Source: Phycisphaerae bacterium (lineage in GTDB: Bacteria > Planctomycetota > Phycisphaerae > Phycisphaerales > UBA1924). From it: DNA of 64,000 nucleotides. The position numbers were made by a program, and so were the translations under genes. Positions 1-8,885 of this stretch are shown here, one piece after another. Location: contig BQMO01000006.1 of assembly GCA_022180725.1 (NCBI GenBank), forward strand, positions 1 through 64,000, given 5' to 3'. The notes below the pieces were generated by a model, which saw nothing but the letters and a program-made list of their open reading frames with translations, did no database searches and was not told the DNA's origin. How positions within the stretch are numbered: position 1 is the first letter of the stretch; the number at the start of each line of letters is the position of its first letter.

Positions 1-762
1 GTGGGCATCCTGGCGATGAACGCGGCGGCGGAGCGCGGCGCGGGCACGGGGTGGGCGATTGCGGCGGGGGCGGGGGTGATGCTGCTGGGGGGCCCTCTGC
101 TGGGGCTGGTGAACGGAAGCGTGATCGTGCTGGGGCGGGTGGCGCCGTTCATCGTGACGCTGGGGACGATGGCGGCGTACCGGGCGATCATTCTTCACCA
201 GGCGGAAGGGGCCGAGGTGCGGTCGATGGTGTCGGCGTTCGGGGACCTTGGCTCGGGCGGGGTTCGGCTGCCGTTTCTGCTGAGTTCGCGCGGGGTGCCG
301 GTGCTGGTGGGGGTGCCGACGCTGTGCTTTCTGGGGGTGGTGGTGCTGGGGGAGGCGGTGCTGAGGCTGACGGTGCTGGGGCGGCACGTGCTGGCGGTGG
401 GGGGGAACGCGGAGGCGGCGCGGTACGCGGGGATCGGGGTGGGCAAGGTGACGATGGTGGTGTACACGCTGTGCGGGCTGACGTGCGGGGTGGCGGCGCT
501 GCTGAACGCGTCGCGGCTGAACTCGGTGGCGTCGAGTTCGCTGGGGCAGATGTACGAGTTGGACGCGATCGCGGCGGTGGTGATCGGCGGCACGGCGATG
601 GCCGGGGGGCGGGGGTCGGTGCTGGGGACGCTGGTGGGCGTGCTGCTGCTGGGCGTGATCAACAACATGCTGACGATGCTGAGCGTGGACAACTACATTC
701 AGGGGCTGGTGAAGGGCTGTATCATCATCGGCGCGGTGCTGCTGCAACGCACGCGGCGCTAG
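1..762 (+). CDS. Sugar ABC transporter permease, RbsC family (5' end outside window)
   Basis: Inner-membrane permease of a ribose/xylose-type ABC importer. The frame is open from base 1 and the 253 visible residues are dominated by hydrophobic helices. The loop with A-V-G-G-N-A-E-A-A-R-Y-A-G-I (about residues 131-144) is the conserved cytoplasmic coupling segment of RbsC-type permeases, and I-G-G-T-A-M-A-G-G-R-G-S-V (about 196-208) is a second family signature. Family members are about 320 residues, so about 70 N-terminal residues lie upstream and the GTG at base 1 is probably not the start. The binding-protein gene follows after 14 nt, so the two form an operon; the ATPase should lie upstream. 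The substrate is not defined by the sequence. Confidence 0.9.
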   Translation: MGILAMNAAAERGAGTGWAIAAGAGVMLLGGPLLGLVNGSVIVLGRVAPFIVTLGTMAAYRAIILHQAEGAEVRSMVSAFGDLGSGGVRLPFLLSSRGVPVLVGVPTLCFLGVVVLGEAVLRLTVLGRHVLAVGGNAEAARYAGIGVGKVTMVVYTLCGLTCGVAALLNASRLNSVASSSLGQMYELDAIAAVVIGGTAMAGGRGSVLGTLVGVLLLGVINNMLTMLSVDNYIQGLVKGCIIIGAVLLQRTRR

Positions 763-776
763 CACACGGAGGCACC

Positions 777-1772
777 ATGCTGAAACTCGCGACGGCGTTC
801 CTGGCCCTGACCACCCTGGCGCTGGCGACCGCGCCGGCCGTGACCGACCCGGCCCCCGGGGCGGCGCCCGCGGCGCAGCCGGCGAAGAAGTACAAGATCG
901 GGGTGAGCGTGCCGGCGGCGGACCACGGGTGGACGGCGGGGATCGGGTGGTGGGCCAAGCGCGCGATGGCGCTGCACCCGGAGATCGAGTGGGTGTACGC
1001 GACGGCGACGGGGCCGGAGAAGCAGATCGCGGACATCGAGGCGATGATGACCAAGGGGATCGACGGGCTGGTGGTGCTGGCGACGGAGTCGGCGCCGCTG
1101 ACGCCGACGGCGAAGCGGGTGCGCGAGCAGGGCGTGTTCATCGTGAACGTGGACCGCGGGTTTCTGGAGCCGGTGGCGGACATCTTCATCGAGGGGGACA
1201 ACAAGGCGTTCGGGCGGAAGAGCGCGGAGTTTGTGGCGGAGAAGATGAAGGCCGAGAAGCGGACGAACCTGGTGATCCTCTCGGGCATCCCGTGCACGGT
1301 GGACACGGACCGGGTGAACGCGGCGAAGGAGGTGTTCGCGCGGTACCCGGAGATCCGAATTCTGGACACGCAGGCGGCGTACTGGAACCGGCAGAAGGGG
1401 CTGGAGGTGATGCAGAACCTGCTGACCAAGCACCCGAAGATCGACGCGGTGTGGGCGCAGGACGACGACATTCTGCTGGGGGCGATGCAGGCGGTGAAGG
1501 AGGCGGGGCGCGAGCGCGAGATGTTCATGGTGGGCGGGGCGGGGATGAAGGACGTGGTGAAGATGGTGATGGACCGGCACCCGATGGTGCCGGCGAACAT
1601 CACGTACCCGCCGAGCATGATCGCAGTGGGGATTCACACGGCGGCGAGCGTGATGCGCGACGGGAAGAAGGACCAGGTGCTGCAGTTCATGCCCAAGCAC
1701 CTGGTGATGGACGTGGAACTGATCACGCCGGAGAACGCGAAGCAGTATTACTTCCCGGATTCGGTGTATTGA
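777..1772 (+). CDS. Periplasmic sugar-binding protein of ABC importer (RbsB-like)
   Basis: 331-residue type I periplasmic binding protein that delivers a sugar to the permease encoded 14 nt upstream. The N-terminus is a signal peptide (MLKLATAFLALTTLALATAP) followed by a Pro/Ala-rich linker and then the fold-defining strand Y-K-I-G-V-S-V. Typical positions visible include D-G-L-V-V-L-A near residue 98 and a D-x-D-D hinge region near residue 230. The start is placed at ATG 777 because a GGAGG-like site (cggagg) sits just upstream and the signal peptide begins there, although the frame stays open further upstream. The ligand could be ribose, xylose or another monosaccharide. Confidence 0.88.
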   Translation: MLKLATAFLALTTLALATAPAVTDPAPGAAPAAQPAKKYKIGVSVPAADHGWTAGIGWWAKRAMALHPEIEWVYATATGPEKQIADIEAMMTKGIDGLVVLATESAPLTPTAKRVREQGVFIVNVDRGFLEPVADIFIEGDNKAFGRKSAEFVAEKMKAEKRTNLVILSGIPCTVDTDRVNAAKEVFARYPEIRILDTQAAYWNRQKGLEVMQNLLTKHPKIDAVWAQDDDILLGAMQAVKEAGREREMFMVGGAGMKDVVKMVMDRHPMVPANITYPPSMIAVGIHTAASVMRDGKKDQVLQFMPKHLVMDVELITPENAKQYYFPDSVY

Positions 1773-1778
1773 GGCGCG

Positions 1779-2405
1779 TCAGTGCCCCCCGCCGTGCGAC
1801 TCGGCGGATTTGGACGCGCTCTTCGACGCTCCCGGTGCGGCGTTGGCGGCCTTGGGGGCGTCGGCGGAGGGCGTTGGTGCAACGGGGACGCGGCCTTCGG
1901 TGAAGTTGAAGGCTTTGGCGTGGGCCTGCTCGGGGGCCGGGCGGAAGAACAGGACGTACGCCCAGAGGAGCGCGCCCAGCACGAGGGTGTTCAGGGCGAT
2001 CCACCCGACGGCGGAACGCACCACGGGCGGCTTGGATTCGATGGGGATGGACGCGACGGCGAGGGCCTGTAGGAGTGCGCCGCCGCGGGGTCCGGCGTGC
2101 ACGACGGGGGCTGGGGTCGGCGGGATCACCGCGGCGGGCTGAACGGCCGTCGTTGGGGATGCAGGAGAGGTGGCGGGCGAACTCGCGGGCGTCGCGGCCG
2201 GTGTCGTACGGGCCGCGGCGGGCGGTGCGAGAGGCGTGGATGTGCTCACGGGCGCAGGGTCGGCACGCAGGCCGTGCTCGGGGGCGCCCGGCGGCGACGG
2301 CTCGGAGCCCGCCACGGGTGAAACCTCGGCGAAGAGCGCGTCGACCTGGGCGCTCAGGTCGGCCTCGGTGAACGTGGGCGGGGTTGGAGAGGTCGGGGTG
2401 GACAT
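1779..2405 (-). CDS. Hypothetical single-span membrane protein with Pro/Ala-rich cytoplasmic region
   Basis: 208 residues with no recognised family. An acidic start (residues 10-30) is followed by a long Pro/Ala/Thr-rich low-complexity stretch (about 35-110), then one hydrophobic segment (W-I-A-L-N-T-L-V-L-G-A-L-L-W-A-Y-V-L-F-F, about residues 143-162) and a Lys/Ser/Ala-rich tail ending in G-G-G-H. The frame extends to 2687 but would run across the rsmE start, so ATG 2405 is chosen. A TACCAT hexamer lies 14 nt upstream of that ATG. It converges on the ABC importer genes. No function can be assigned. Confidence 0.6.
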   Translation of the reverse strand: MSTPTSPTPPTFTEADLSAQVDALFAEVSPVAGSEPSPPGAPEHGLRADPAPVSTSTPLAPPAAARTTPAATPASSPATSPASPTTAVQPAAVIPPTPAPVVHAGPRGGALLQALAVASIPIESKPPVVRSAVGWIALNTLVLGALLWAYVLFFRPAPEQAHAKAFNFTEGRVPVAPTPSADAPKAANAAPGASKSASKSAESHGGGH

Positions 2406-2539
2406 GGGGACATCAGGCCATGGTACCGTGGGGTGTCGCGGCCCAATCATCATCGACGAACCTGGGGTCGCACTCCAGCCACGGCCCGCAGGCAGGCCCG
2501 AGAATACCGTCGTGGCGAGCACGCGCGGCGTGCGGACGC

Positions 2540-3271
2540 ATGGGCACGCACCGAATCCATCTTGATCCCATCCCTGCGGGCGGCGTGGTGGCCGTCGAGG
2601 GCGACGAGGCCCACCATGCGGTGCGCGTGAAGCGCCTGGAGGCGGGCGAAACGGTGGAACTGCTGGACGGTCGCGGCGGGGTGGCACGCGGTCGGGTGCG
2701 CGAGGGGATCAAGGCCGGGCGCGGGTGGCGGTTGATGGTGGAGGTCGCGTCGCGGCGCGTGGAGGCCAGGCCGAGGCCGATCGTGCACGTGCTGGCGTCG
2801 GCGCCGAAGGGCGAGCGCTTGCACGACATGATCGCGGGGCTGTCGCAGGTGGGGGCGGCGTCGTGGTCGCCGCTGGGGAGCGAGCGGACGGTGGTGCGGC
2901 CGCGCGAGGGGAAGCTGGAGCGACTCGGGCACGTGGCGATCGAGTCGATGAAACAGTGCGGGCGGGCGTGGGTGCTGGAGATCGGGGAGGCGGTGCGGGT
3001 GGAAGCGGCCATGGGTCGGCCCGGGCTGGTGGTGGCCGACGCGTCGGGCAGGCCGTATGGGCATGAAACGGGCGATGAGTTCACGCTGATCATCGGCCCG
3101 GAGGGCGGGCTGACCCCGGCGGAGGTGGAGGCGTTGACACGCGCGGGAGCGAAGGTGGCGTCGTTCGGCCGGCACGTGATGCGGACGGAGGTCGCGGCGG
3201 TGGTGGGGGCGGGGGTGATGCTGCACCTGGCCGGCGTGGCGTCGGGTGGCGATACGATGACCCCATGCTGA
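2540..3271 (+). CDS. rsmE: 16S rRNA (uracil1498-N3)-methyltransferase RsmE
   Basis: 243 residues, the usual RsmE length. RsmE is a SPOUT-class methyltransferase that methylates U1498 of 16S rRNA in the 30S subunit. The N-terminal PUA-like part has the expected H-H-A-V-R-V-K-R-L pattern (near residue 25). The C-terminal knotted SAM-binding domain has I-I-G-P-E-G-G-L-T-P-A-E-V-E (about 183-196) followed by M-R-T-E-V-A (about 221). Start chosen at ATG 2540 because the conserved R-I-H-L-D-P start of the family follows directly; no clear ribosome-binding site is visible. Its stop overlaps the next start by 7 nt (ATGCTGA), so the next gene is probably translationally coupled. Confidence 0.93.
   Translation: MGTHRIHLDPIPAGGVVAVEGDEAHHAVRVKRLEAGETVELLDGRGGVARGRVREGIKAGRGWRLMVEVASRRVEARPRPIVHVLASAPKGERLHDMIAGLSQVGAASWSPLGSERTVVRPREGKLERLGHVAIESMKQCGRAWVLEIGEAVRVEAAMGRPGLVVADASGRPYGHETGDEFTLIIGPEGGLTPAEVEALTRAGAKVASFGRHVMRTEVAAVVGAGVMLHLAGVASGGDTMTPC
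3253..3258 (+). promoter_or_regulatory. Candidate -10 element TACGAT for leaderless start at 3265
   Basis: TACGAT ends 6 nt before ATG 3265, so a transcript starting 7 nt after it would begin at the start codon. It lies inside the 3' end of rsmE and would give the overlapping gene its own promoter. No matching -35 is seen. Confidence 0.35.
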
Positions 3272-4521
3272 ACCACGGGTTTGTCGTGCTGATCTTGGCG
3301 AGCGCAACGGCCATCGGGCAGGCGCCCCACGAGCCGCCCGAGCCGGCGCTGGGAGCGCTGGTCGCTCAACCGCCGAAGGACGAAGGGGCGGCGGGGGTCC
3401 ACGACCGCATGGTGGCGTCGGCGGTGGCATACCTGCGGTCGGTGCAGCACGCCTCGGGCGGGTGGAGCGTGAACGAGAACGGCCCGACCTTCCCGGCGAT
3501 CACGGGGCTGGCGGTGCAGGGCGTGCTGGGGGACGCGTCGGTGCGCGAGAGCGACCCGATGGTGGCCAAGGCCGTCGCGTTCATGCTGAGCAAACAGCAG
3601 CCCGACGGGGGTATCTACGACCGCATCCTTCCGACGTACAACACGGCGATCTGCCTGACGGCGCTGGCGTCGCTCCAGCACAAGACGCCCGAGGTGCTCG
3701 CGGCGATCGGCAAGGCGCAGGAGTTCTTGAAGGGGTTGCAGTACGGTGAAGGGGCGTCGGCGCTGCCGGGGACGCCCAACCCCGCCGAACGCGTGGGGCG
3801 CGAGCACCCGTTCTACGGCGGGTGGGGGTACGGGAACCACGGACGGCCTGATCTCTCGAACACGGCGTTCATCATCGAGGCGCTGCGGGCCTCGGGGGTG
3901 TCGGAGCAGGACGCGGTCTTTCAGCGGGCGCTGGTGTTCCTGCAGCGCTGCCAGATGGTCGAGAAGGCCCCGGACGGGACGGTGATCAACGCGATGGAGT
4001 ACGCGAAGGGGTCGAGGCAGGGCGGGTTCATCTACGCGACGAGCGTGAACAAGGACGAGCGTGGCGTGGGGCAGTCGCAGGCGGCGGGGGTGATCGAGGA
4101 GACGCTCGACGACGGGACGAAGGTGAGCCGACTGCGGGCGTACGGGTCGATGACGTACTCGGGGTTCAAGAGTTACCTGTACGCCGGGCTGTCGCGGAAC
4201 GATCCGCGCGTGACGCTGGCGCGGGAATGGATCGGGCGGCACTACACGCTGGAGGAGAACCCCGGCGCGGGAACGGACGGGTTGTACTACTACTACGTGG
4301 TGTTCGCGCGGGCGAACGAGGCGTTCGGGGAGGCGACGGTCCCCGCGGTGGGGGCGGACGGCGTGGTGACGCCGCGGGATTGGCGCGGCGATCTCGTGGC
4401 GCGTCTGGCGACGCTCCAGCAGCCGGACGGGTCGTTCCGCAGCGTGGACGACCGGTGGATGGAGAACAACCCGGTGCTGATCACGGCGTATTCACTGGTG
4501 GCGTTGCGGCACGCGAAGTAG
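3265..4521 (+). CDS. Secreted prenyltransferase/squalene-oxidase repeat protein
   Basis: 418 residues. A signal peptide (residues 1-19, M-L-N-H-G-F-V-V-L-I-L-A-S-A-T-A-I-G-Q) precedes an alpha/alpha-toroid built from prenyltransferase-type repeats: A-V-A-Y-L-R-S-V-Q-H-A-S-G-G-W-S (near 55), F-M-L-S-K-Q-Q-P-D-G-G-I-Y (near 110), a W-G-Y-G-N motif (near 190) and L-A-T-L-Q-Q-P-D-G-S-F (near 385). These folds occur in squalene-hopene cyclase relatives, but the D-x-D-D-T cyclase acid motif is not visible, so a structural or carbohydrate-related role is as likely as catalysis. The ATG overlaps the rsmE stop. Planctomycetes carry many secreted members of unknown function. Confidence 0.75.
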   Translation: MLNHGFVVLILASATAIGQAPHEPPEPALGALVAQPPKDEGAAGVHDRMVASAVAYLRSVQHASGGWSVNENGPTFPAITGLAVQGVLGDASVRESDPMVAKAVAFMLSKQQPDGGIYDRILPTYNTAICLTALASLQHKTPEVLAAIGKAQEFLKGLQYGEGASALPGTPNPAERVGREHPFYGGWGYGNHGRPDLSNTAFIIEALRASGVSEQDAVFQRALVFLQRCQMVEKAPDGTVINAMEYAKGSRQGGFIYATSVNKDERGVGQSQAAGVIEETLDDGTKVSRLRAYGSMTYSGFKSYLYAGLSRNDPRVTLAREWIGRHYTLEENPGAGTDGLYYYYVVFARANEAFGEATVPAVGADGVVTPRDWRGDLVARLATLQQPDGSFRSVDDRWMENNPVLITAYSLVALRHAK

Positions 4522-4587
4522 CGACGCACGACGGGCTTGCCCGGTGGTTTCCGCCACTACACTTGCCCTCATTCCCCGGAGGGCCGA

Positions 4588-6123
4588 ATGCCGACCGCGT
4601 ACGCCGAACTGTGTTCGCTGCTGAAGCACGCCGCGTTGCTGGACTCGCTGGCGCAACTGGCGTCGTGGGACCAGGAGACGTACATGCCCGAGAAGGGGGC
4701 GGCGGCGCGGGCCGAGTCGGTGGCGCTGCTGGCGACGCTGATTCATGAACGGCGGACCAGCCCGCGCGTGGGCGAGTTGCTGGCGGCGTGCGAGGGCGAC
4801 GCGGGGCTGACGGCGGCGGAGACGCCGACGGGGGCGAACCTGCGGGAGATTCGGCGGGACTACGACAAGCACACGAAGGTGCCGGCCGAGTTGGTCGCCG
4901 AGATCGCGAAGGTGGGGAGCCAGGCGCAGGAAGTGTGGAAGAAGGCGCGGGAGGGGTCGGATTTCGCCATGTTCCGCCCGTGGCTGGAGCGGATGATCGG
5001 CCTTCAACGGCGCAAGGCCGAGTGCCTCGGGCACGCGCCCGGGGGCGAGGCCTACGACGCGCTGCTGGATTTGTACGAGCCGGGGGCGACGGCGGCGGGG
5101 CTGGAGGCGGTGTTCACCCCGCTGCGGGCACGCCTGACCGACCTCCTCGGGCGCGTGCGGGGGAGCAAGGCGAAGGTTCGGACGCGGTGCCTTGAAGTGA
5201 AGATCGATCCCGCGGCCCAGCACGCCTTCGGGCTGGCGGTGATCGAGGCGATGGGGTTTGATCTGACGGCCGGTCGCGTGGACACCACGACGCACCCGTT
5301 CTGCTCGGGGTTCGCCCCGGGCGACACGCGCCTGACGACGCGGTACCGCGAGGCGCACTTCACCGATGCGCTCTACAGCACCCTGCACGAGATGGGGCAC
5401 GGGTTGTACGAGCAGGGGCTGCCCAAGATGGGCAAGGACGGCGGACCGAGCGACCTGTACGGCACGCCCCTGGCCGACTCGATCTCGCTGGGCATCCACG
5501 AGTCGCAGAGCCGCATGTGGGAGAACTTCGTGGGGCGGAGCAAGGCGTTCTGGAAGTGGGCGCTGCCCAAGTCGAAGAAGCAGTTCGGCAAGGCGCTGTC
5601 GAAGTTCGACGCGAAGGAGTATTTCGCGGCGGTGAACACGGCGGCGCCGAGCCTGATCCGCGTCGAGGCCGACGAAACGACGTACAACCTGCACGTGATG
5701 ATCCGGTTCGAGATCGAGCGGGCGCTGCTGCGGGGCGACCTGGCGGTGAAGGACCTGCCGGGGGCGTGGAACGGGAAGTACAAGGAGTACCTGGGCGTGA
5801 AGGTGCCCGACGACCGGCGCGGATGCCTCCAGGACGTGCACTGGTCGTTCGGGCTGTTCGGGTACTTCCCGACGTACACGCTGGGGAATCTCTACGCCGC
5901 GCAGTTCTGGGAGAAGATCAACCAGGACATTCCCGACCTGAACAAGCAGATCGCCAAGGGGCGGTTCGACGCGCTGAAGAAGTGGTTGAATACGAAGATC
6001 CACGCGCACGGGCGGCGGTATACGGCGGGGGACTTGTGCACGCGGGTGACGGGCGCGCCGCTGTCGTCCGAGCCGCTGCTGCGGCACCTGTCGGCCAAGG
6101 CCGAGCAGGTGTACGGCGTCTGA
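4588..6123 (+). CDS. Zinc carboxypeptidase, M32 (Taq) family
   Basis: 511 residues, full length for M32 carboxypeptidases, which remove C-terminal amino acids with broad specificity in the cytoplasm. The zinc-binding HExxH is H267-E-M-G-H271, followed by the family signature G-I-H-E-S-Q-S-R-M-W-E-N (near 303) supplying the glutamate ligand. The H-P-F element (near 240) and I-R-V-E-A-D-E-T (near 356) are further M32 hallmarks. ATG 4588 is preceded by GGAGG; the open frame further upstream lacks family sequence. No signal peptide. It stands alone between convergent or unrelated genes. Confidence 0.95.
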   Translation: MPTAYAELCSLLKHAALLDSLAQLASWDQETYMPEKGAAARAESVALLATLIHERRTSPRVGELLAACEGDAGLTAAETPTGANLREIRRDYDKHTKVPAELVAEIAKVGSQAQEVWKKAREGSDFAMFRPWLERMIGLQRRKAECLGHAPGGEAYDALLDLYEPGATAAGLEAVFTPLRARLTDLLGRVRGSKAKVRTRCLEVKIDPAAQHAFGLAVIEAMGFDLTAGRVDTTTHPFCSGFAPGDTRLTTRYREAHFTDALYSTLHEMGHGLYEQGLPKMGKDGGPSDLYGTPLADSISLGIHESQSRMWENFVGRSKAFWKWALPKSKKQFGKALSKFDAKEYFAAVNTAAPSLIRVEADETTYNLHVMIRFEIERALLRGDLAVKDLPGAWNGKYKEYLGVKVPDDRRGCLQDVHWSFGLFGYFPTYTLGNLYAAQFWEKINQDIPDLNKQIAKGRFDALKKWLNTKIHAHGRRYTAGDLCTRVTGAPLSSEPLLRHLSAKAEQVYGV

Positions 6124-6405
6124 ATCACCCCCGGCGGGGCGAGGGGCTGGGCGGCGTGTCCCCGGGCCGATATTCCCGGACCACTCCATTACAATTCAGA
6201 TCGTCACGCGGCAAGGAAAAATCCGCCCCTCGGGAGAAAGTCGGCTCGCGCAATCCCTTTGGCCGTTGACACGCGCCTTCACGCCCCACGCCGCGTGACA
6301 CGACTCCGCGAGGGCGACTCGCTGGCTGTACGCTCATCGCGCCTCCTCGCGTCGTCGATGCTCATGCCGGCGACGCACGCCGCGTCGCGACGAGGAGCGT
6401 GGACG

Positions 6406-6876
6406 ATGCACACCCTTCACCTGGGCGATCTTCTGGTCAAGCACGGCGTGCTGAGCGCGGCGCAGCGCGACGCGGTGCTCGAGGCGCAGCGCGTGCGTGG
6501 CGGGCCGTTCGGCGCCATCGCCGAGCAGATGTTCGGGGTGAACCCGACGCTGGTCGAGCAGGCCTGGGCCGAGCAGTACGCCTCGATGGCCCCGCACATG
6601 GACCCGCGGGCGTACCCGGTGTCGGCGCGGACGCTGGAGATCATCTCGAAGCGGCAGGCGTGGCAGTTCCGTCTGCTGCCGCTGGAGATGACCGGGCGCG
6701 AGTTGCTCGCGTGCACGACGCAGGAGGCCCTGCCGCGGGCGCTGAAGTTCGCGGGGTGGCGGCTGGGGCACGGGGTGCGGTTCGTCATCGCCGATCCCAA
6801 GGCCCTCGGCGAGGCGTTGGAGAAGCACTACCCCATGGCGGGGATGTCGGCTGACATGATGCTCGAGCCGGTGTAG
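6406..6876 (+). CDS. Orphan MshEN/GspE N-terminal-domain protein
   Basis: 156 residues. The sequence L-H-L-G-D-L-L-V-K-H-G-V-L-S (residues 3-16) and the following helices match the N-terminal domain of type II secretion/type IV pilus ATPases (GspE/MshE), a domain known in some proteins to bind cyclic di-GMP. The second half (A-W-Q-F-R-L-L-P-L-E onward) also fits that domain, with an alpha/beta region ending near 145. No ATPase domain is attached. Start chosen at ATG 6406 behind GAGGAG; the frame extends upstream without recognisable sequence. It may be a stand-alone regulator or ligand-binding protein; whether the c-di-GMP motif is functional cannot be judged by eye. Confidence 0.7.
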   Translation: MHTLHLGDLLVKHGVLSAAQRDAVLEAQRVRGGPFGAIAEQMFGVNPTLVEQAWAEQYASMAPHMDPRAYPVSARTLEIISKRQAWQFRLLPLEMTGRELLACTTQEALPRALKFAGWRLGHGVRFVIADPKALGEALEKHYPMAGMSADMMLEPV

Positions 6877-6903
6877 GCGAACCCACGACGCCGGGGTGTC
6901 GCC

Positions 6904-7707
6904 TCAGAATCGCTTGTGCACGGGGCGGCCTTCGGGTTCGCGCAGGCCCAGTACCTGCCGCGCCATCGCCACGTCGGCGGGCACGGTGACCTTGAGGTTC
7001 CGCGCCTCGCCCGTAACGACCACCACCCGCGCGCCCAGGCGCTCGACCAGCCCCGCGTCGTCGGTGCTCGACAGGTCGGGCTGCGCGTAGGCCCGCACGA
7101 TGAGGTCCGTGGCGAAGACCTGCGGGGTCTGCACGAGCATCAGCCCTGCGCGGGCGAGGGTTTCCGTGACCACGCGCAGGGGCACTTTCGGGGCCGCCCC
7201 GAGGATGACGGCGGCCGGGTCGGCCCCGCCCATGGCCTCGCCCGTGTCCTCGACGCGCTTGACGGTGTCGGCGATCTCGACGGCGGGGATGACGGCGTCG
7301 TAGGTCGCCGCGGCGTGAAAGACGCGGTCGAGCAGGTCCATCGAGACGCAGGGCCGGGCCGCGTCGTGCACCGCCACGTGCGTGCAGTCGTCCGGCACGT
7401 GCGCGAGGGCGGCCTTGATCGATTCCCACCGGTGGCTCACGCCCCCGGGCACGAGTTTCGCCCCCATGATGCCCAGCCGGTCGCCGTGGCGCTGCTTGAA
7501 CTCGGCGAACTCATCCGCCTTGCCCGGTCCGGCGACGATGAGCGAGGAGATGGTCCCCTCGCGCGGCTCGAACTTGGTGAACGTCTCGACGGTGCGCTGG
7601 AGGAGGGGCTTGCCGCCCAGGTCCTCGTCGAGTTTCGAGCGCAGGCCCCCGGCGGCCTCGTAGCGGGCCGAGGCCCCGCCCGCCGCGATGATCACGCAGA
7701 ACTTCAT
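6904..7707 (-). CDS. ispD: 2-C-methyl-D-erythritol 4-phosphate cytidylyltransferase IspD
   Basis: 267 residues. IspD transfers CMP to methylerythritol phosphate in the non-mevalonate isoprenoid pathway. Motifs seen: nucleotide-binding I-A-A-G-G-A-S-A-R-Y (7-16; the usual G-x-G is G-A-S-A here), G-G-K-P-L-L-Q-R-T-V (31-40), H-D-A-A-R-P (near 114), Q-T-P-Q-V-F (near 198), T-D-D-A-G-L-V (near 217) and N-L-K-V-T-V-P-A-D (near 238). The start overlaps the stop of the upstream gene in an ATGA, so it is translationally coupled as the last gene of a three-gene minus-strand operon. About 30 residues longer than the E. coli enzyme. Confidence 0.92.
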   Translation of the reverse strand: MKFCVIIAAGGASARYEAAGGLRSKLDEDLGGKPLLQRTVETFTKFEPREGTISSLIVAGPGKADEFAEFKQRHGDRLGIMGAKLVPGGVSHRWESIKAALAHVPDDCTHVAVHDAARPCVSMDLLDRVFHAAATYDAVIPAVEIADTVKRVEDTGEAMGGADPAAVILGAAPKVPLRVVTETLARAGLMLVQTPQVFATDLIVRAYAQPDLSSTDDAGLVERLGARVVVVTGEARNLKVTVPADVAMARQVLGLREPEGRPVHKRF

Positions 7708-8885
7708 GCGGCATTATTGCGCCGCGCGGTCGTCGGGCCGCCCCGCGCCGCCGCGCCGTTGCCCGAGGTCAACCGGCTCGCTTCGCGGCGCATCGACGGC
7801 CACCGACCCACGAGCAGCCCGGCTTCCAGCAAGGCCCAGGCGCTCGCCGCGGGGAGCATCCACCACGCGCCGTGGTCCATCCGGTCGGCCAGGCGCTCAA
7901 GGACCTCGGCGGCGTTGCCCTTGTACAGGCTCTTGGCGAGGCCCAGGAGCGGGTGGGGGGTGAGCAGCACGCGCCCGGGGCCTTTCGAGACGAATCGCAC
8001 GCCCGCGGGGCCTTTGCGGGCGGCCCGGAGGAGCACGCGTTCCTGTGCCGCCGCCGCGTCGGGGGCGAGTTTCGCGGCGGCCTTCACCACCTCGGCCCCG
8101 TCGCGCCCCGCGACGTGCAACGCCCCGGCGGCCCCGTCGTGGCGCTCCACAAATCGACGCAGGGTCGCCAGTTCTTCGGGTGAGTCGGCGTGGCGCATGA
8201 GGCGGGCCGCCCCGCCGGGCGAGGCCTTGTCCGCCAGGGCGCGGACGTCGTCGAAGATCGCACGGAGATTGTCCGTGTCCTTCTGTTTCAGCATCTCGAC
8301 GAGCGACGCGGCGAATCGTTCCGTCATGGCGCCGAGCCTTCGGGCCGCTTTCAGCACCGCCGCCGCCCAGTCGATCTCGGGGAGCAGGGTGGTGGCGATG
8401 CCCGCGGCGCTGAGGAGCAGGATGACCTCGTCGCTCTCGCCGTCGAGCATCTGCTTGCCGCCCTGGATGACCAGGTCGCGCACATCCCCCACGACGAGCA
8501 TGTCCGCCGCCACCGCGCCCAGCAGCCCCTCGAGCGATTCGCCCCGCCCGGAGAGCGCCCCGAGGCCAACGTCCTTGGCGCGGCGGATCAGGCTGTCGCG
8601 TTCGGCGATCACGGCGTCGCGCTCGGCGACGAGGGTGGCTCGGGCCGGGCCTTCAAGGTCCGTCAGCCCGGACTCGGCGAGCATGAGCGCCTCGCCGTAG
8701 CGCCCTTCGAGCCGGAGCGCATGCACTTCGCCCGCGAAGTCGAAGTCGGGCATCTGCGCCAGGGCCAGGCGGCCCAGGCGCGCCGAGGCGTCGGCGAAGA
8801 GCACCCACGCCACGAACACCGCCAGCGCAAACCGGAGCAGGTTCCACCGCGACCGCCACACATATCGGATCGGCATGGGGAGCAT
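7704..8885 (-). CDS. Hypothetical membrane protein with helical periplasmic domain
   Basis: 393 residues, no family recognised. An N-terminal membrane span (L-L-R-F-A-L-A-V-F-V-A-W-V-L-F, about 17-31) is followed by a long Ala/Glu/Arg-rich helical region, a mid-protein hydrophobic stretch (about 153-170, V-I-L-L-L-S-A-A-G-I-A-T-T-L-L) and a C-terminal hydrophobic helix (about 343-362). The start overlaps the stop of the DUF4230-like gene (TGATG) and its own stop overlaps the ispD start (ATGA), so all three are probably translated in sequence from one mRNA. An alternative start is the second Met (8876). Its companion suggests an envelope role, but this is inference. Confidence 0.6.
   Translation of the reverse strand: MLPMPIRYVWRSRWNLLRFALAVFVAWVLFADASARLGRLALAQMPDFDFAGEVHALRLEGRYGEALMLAESGLTDLEGPARATLVAERDAVIAERDSLIRRAKDVGLGALSGRGESLEGLLGAVAADMLVVGDVRDLVIQGGKQMLDGESDEVILLLSAAGIATTLLPEIDWAAAVLKAARRLGAMTERFAASLVEMLKQKDTDNLRAIFDDVRALADKASPGGAARLMRHADSPEELATLRRFVERHDGAAGALHVAGRDGAEVVKAAAKLAPDAAAAQERVLLRAARKGPAGVRFVSKGPGRVLLTPHPLLGLAKSLYKGNAAEVLERLADRMDHGAWWMLPAASAWALLEAGLLVGRWPSMRREASRLTSGNGAAARGGPTTARRNNAA

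Noticed and set aside
2413..4242. 609-codon open frame on -
   Set aside because: Antisense to rsmE and the prenyltransferase-repeat gene; His/Arg-rich translation without family features.
6266..6271. Perfect TTGACA upstream of the MshEN gene
   Set aside because: No TANNNT-like hexamer at 16-18 nt spacing.
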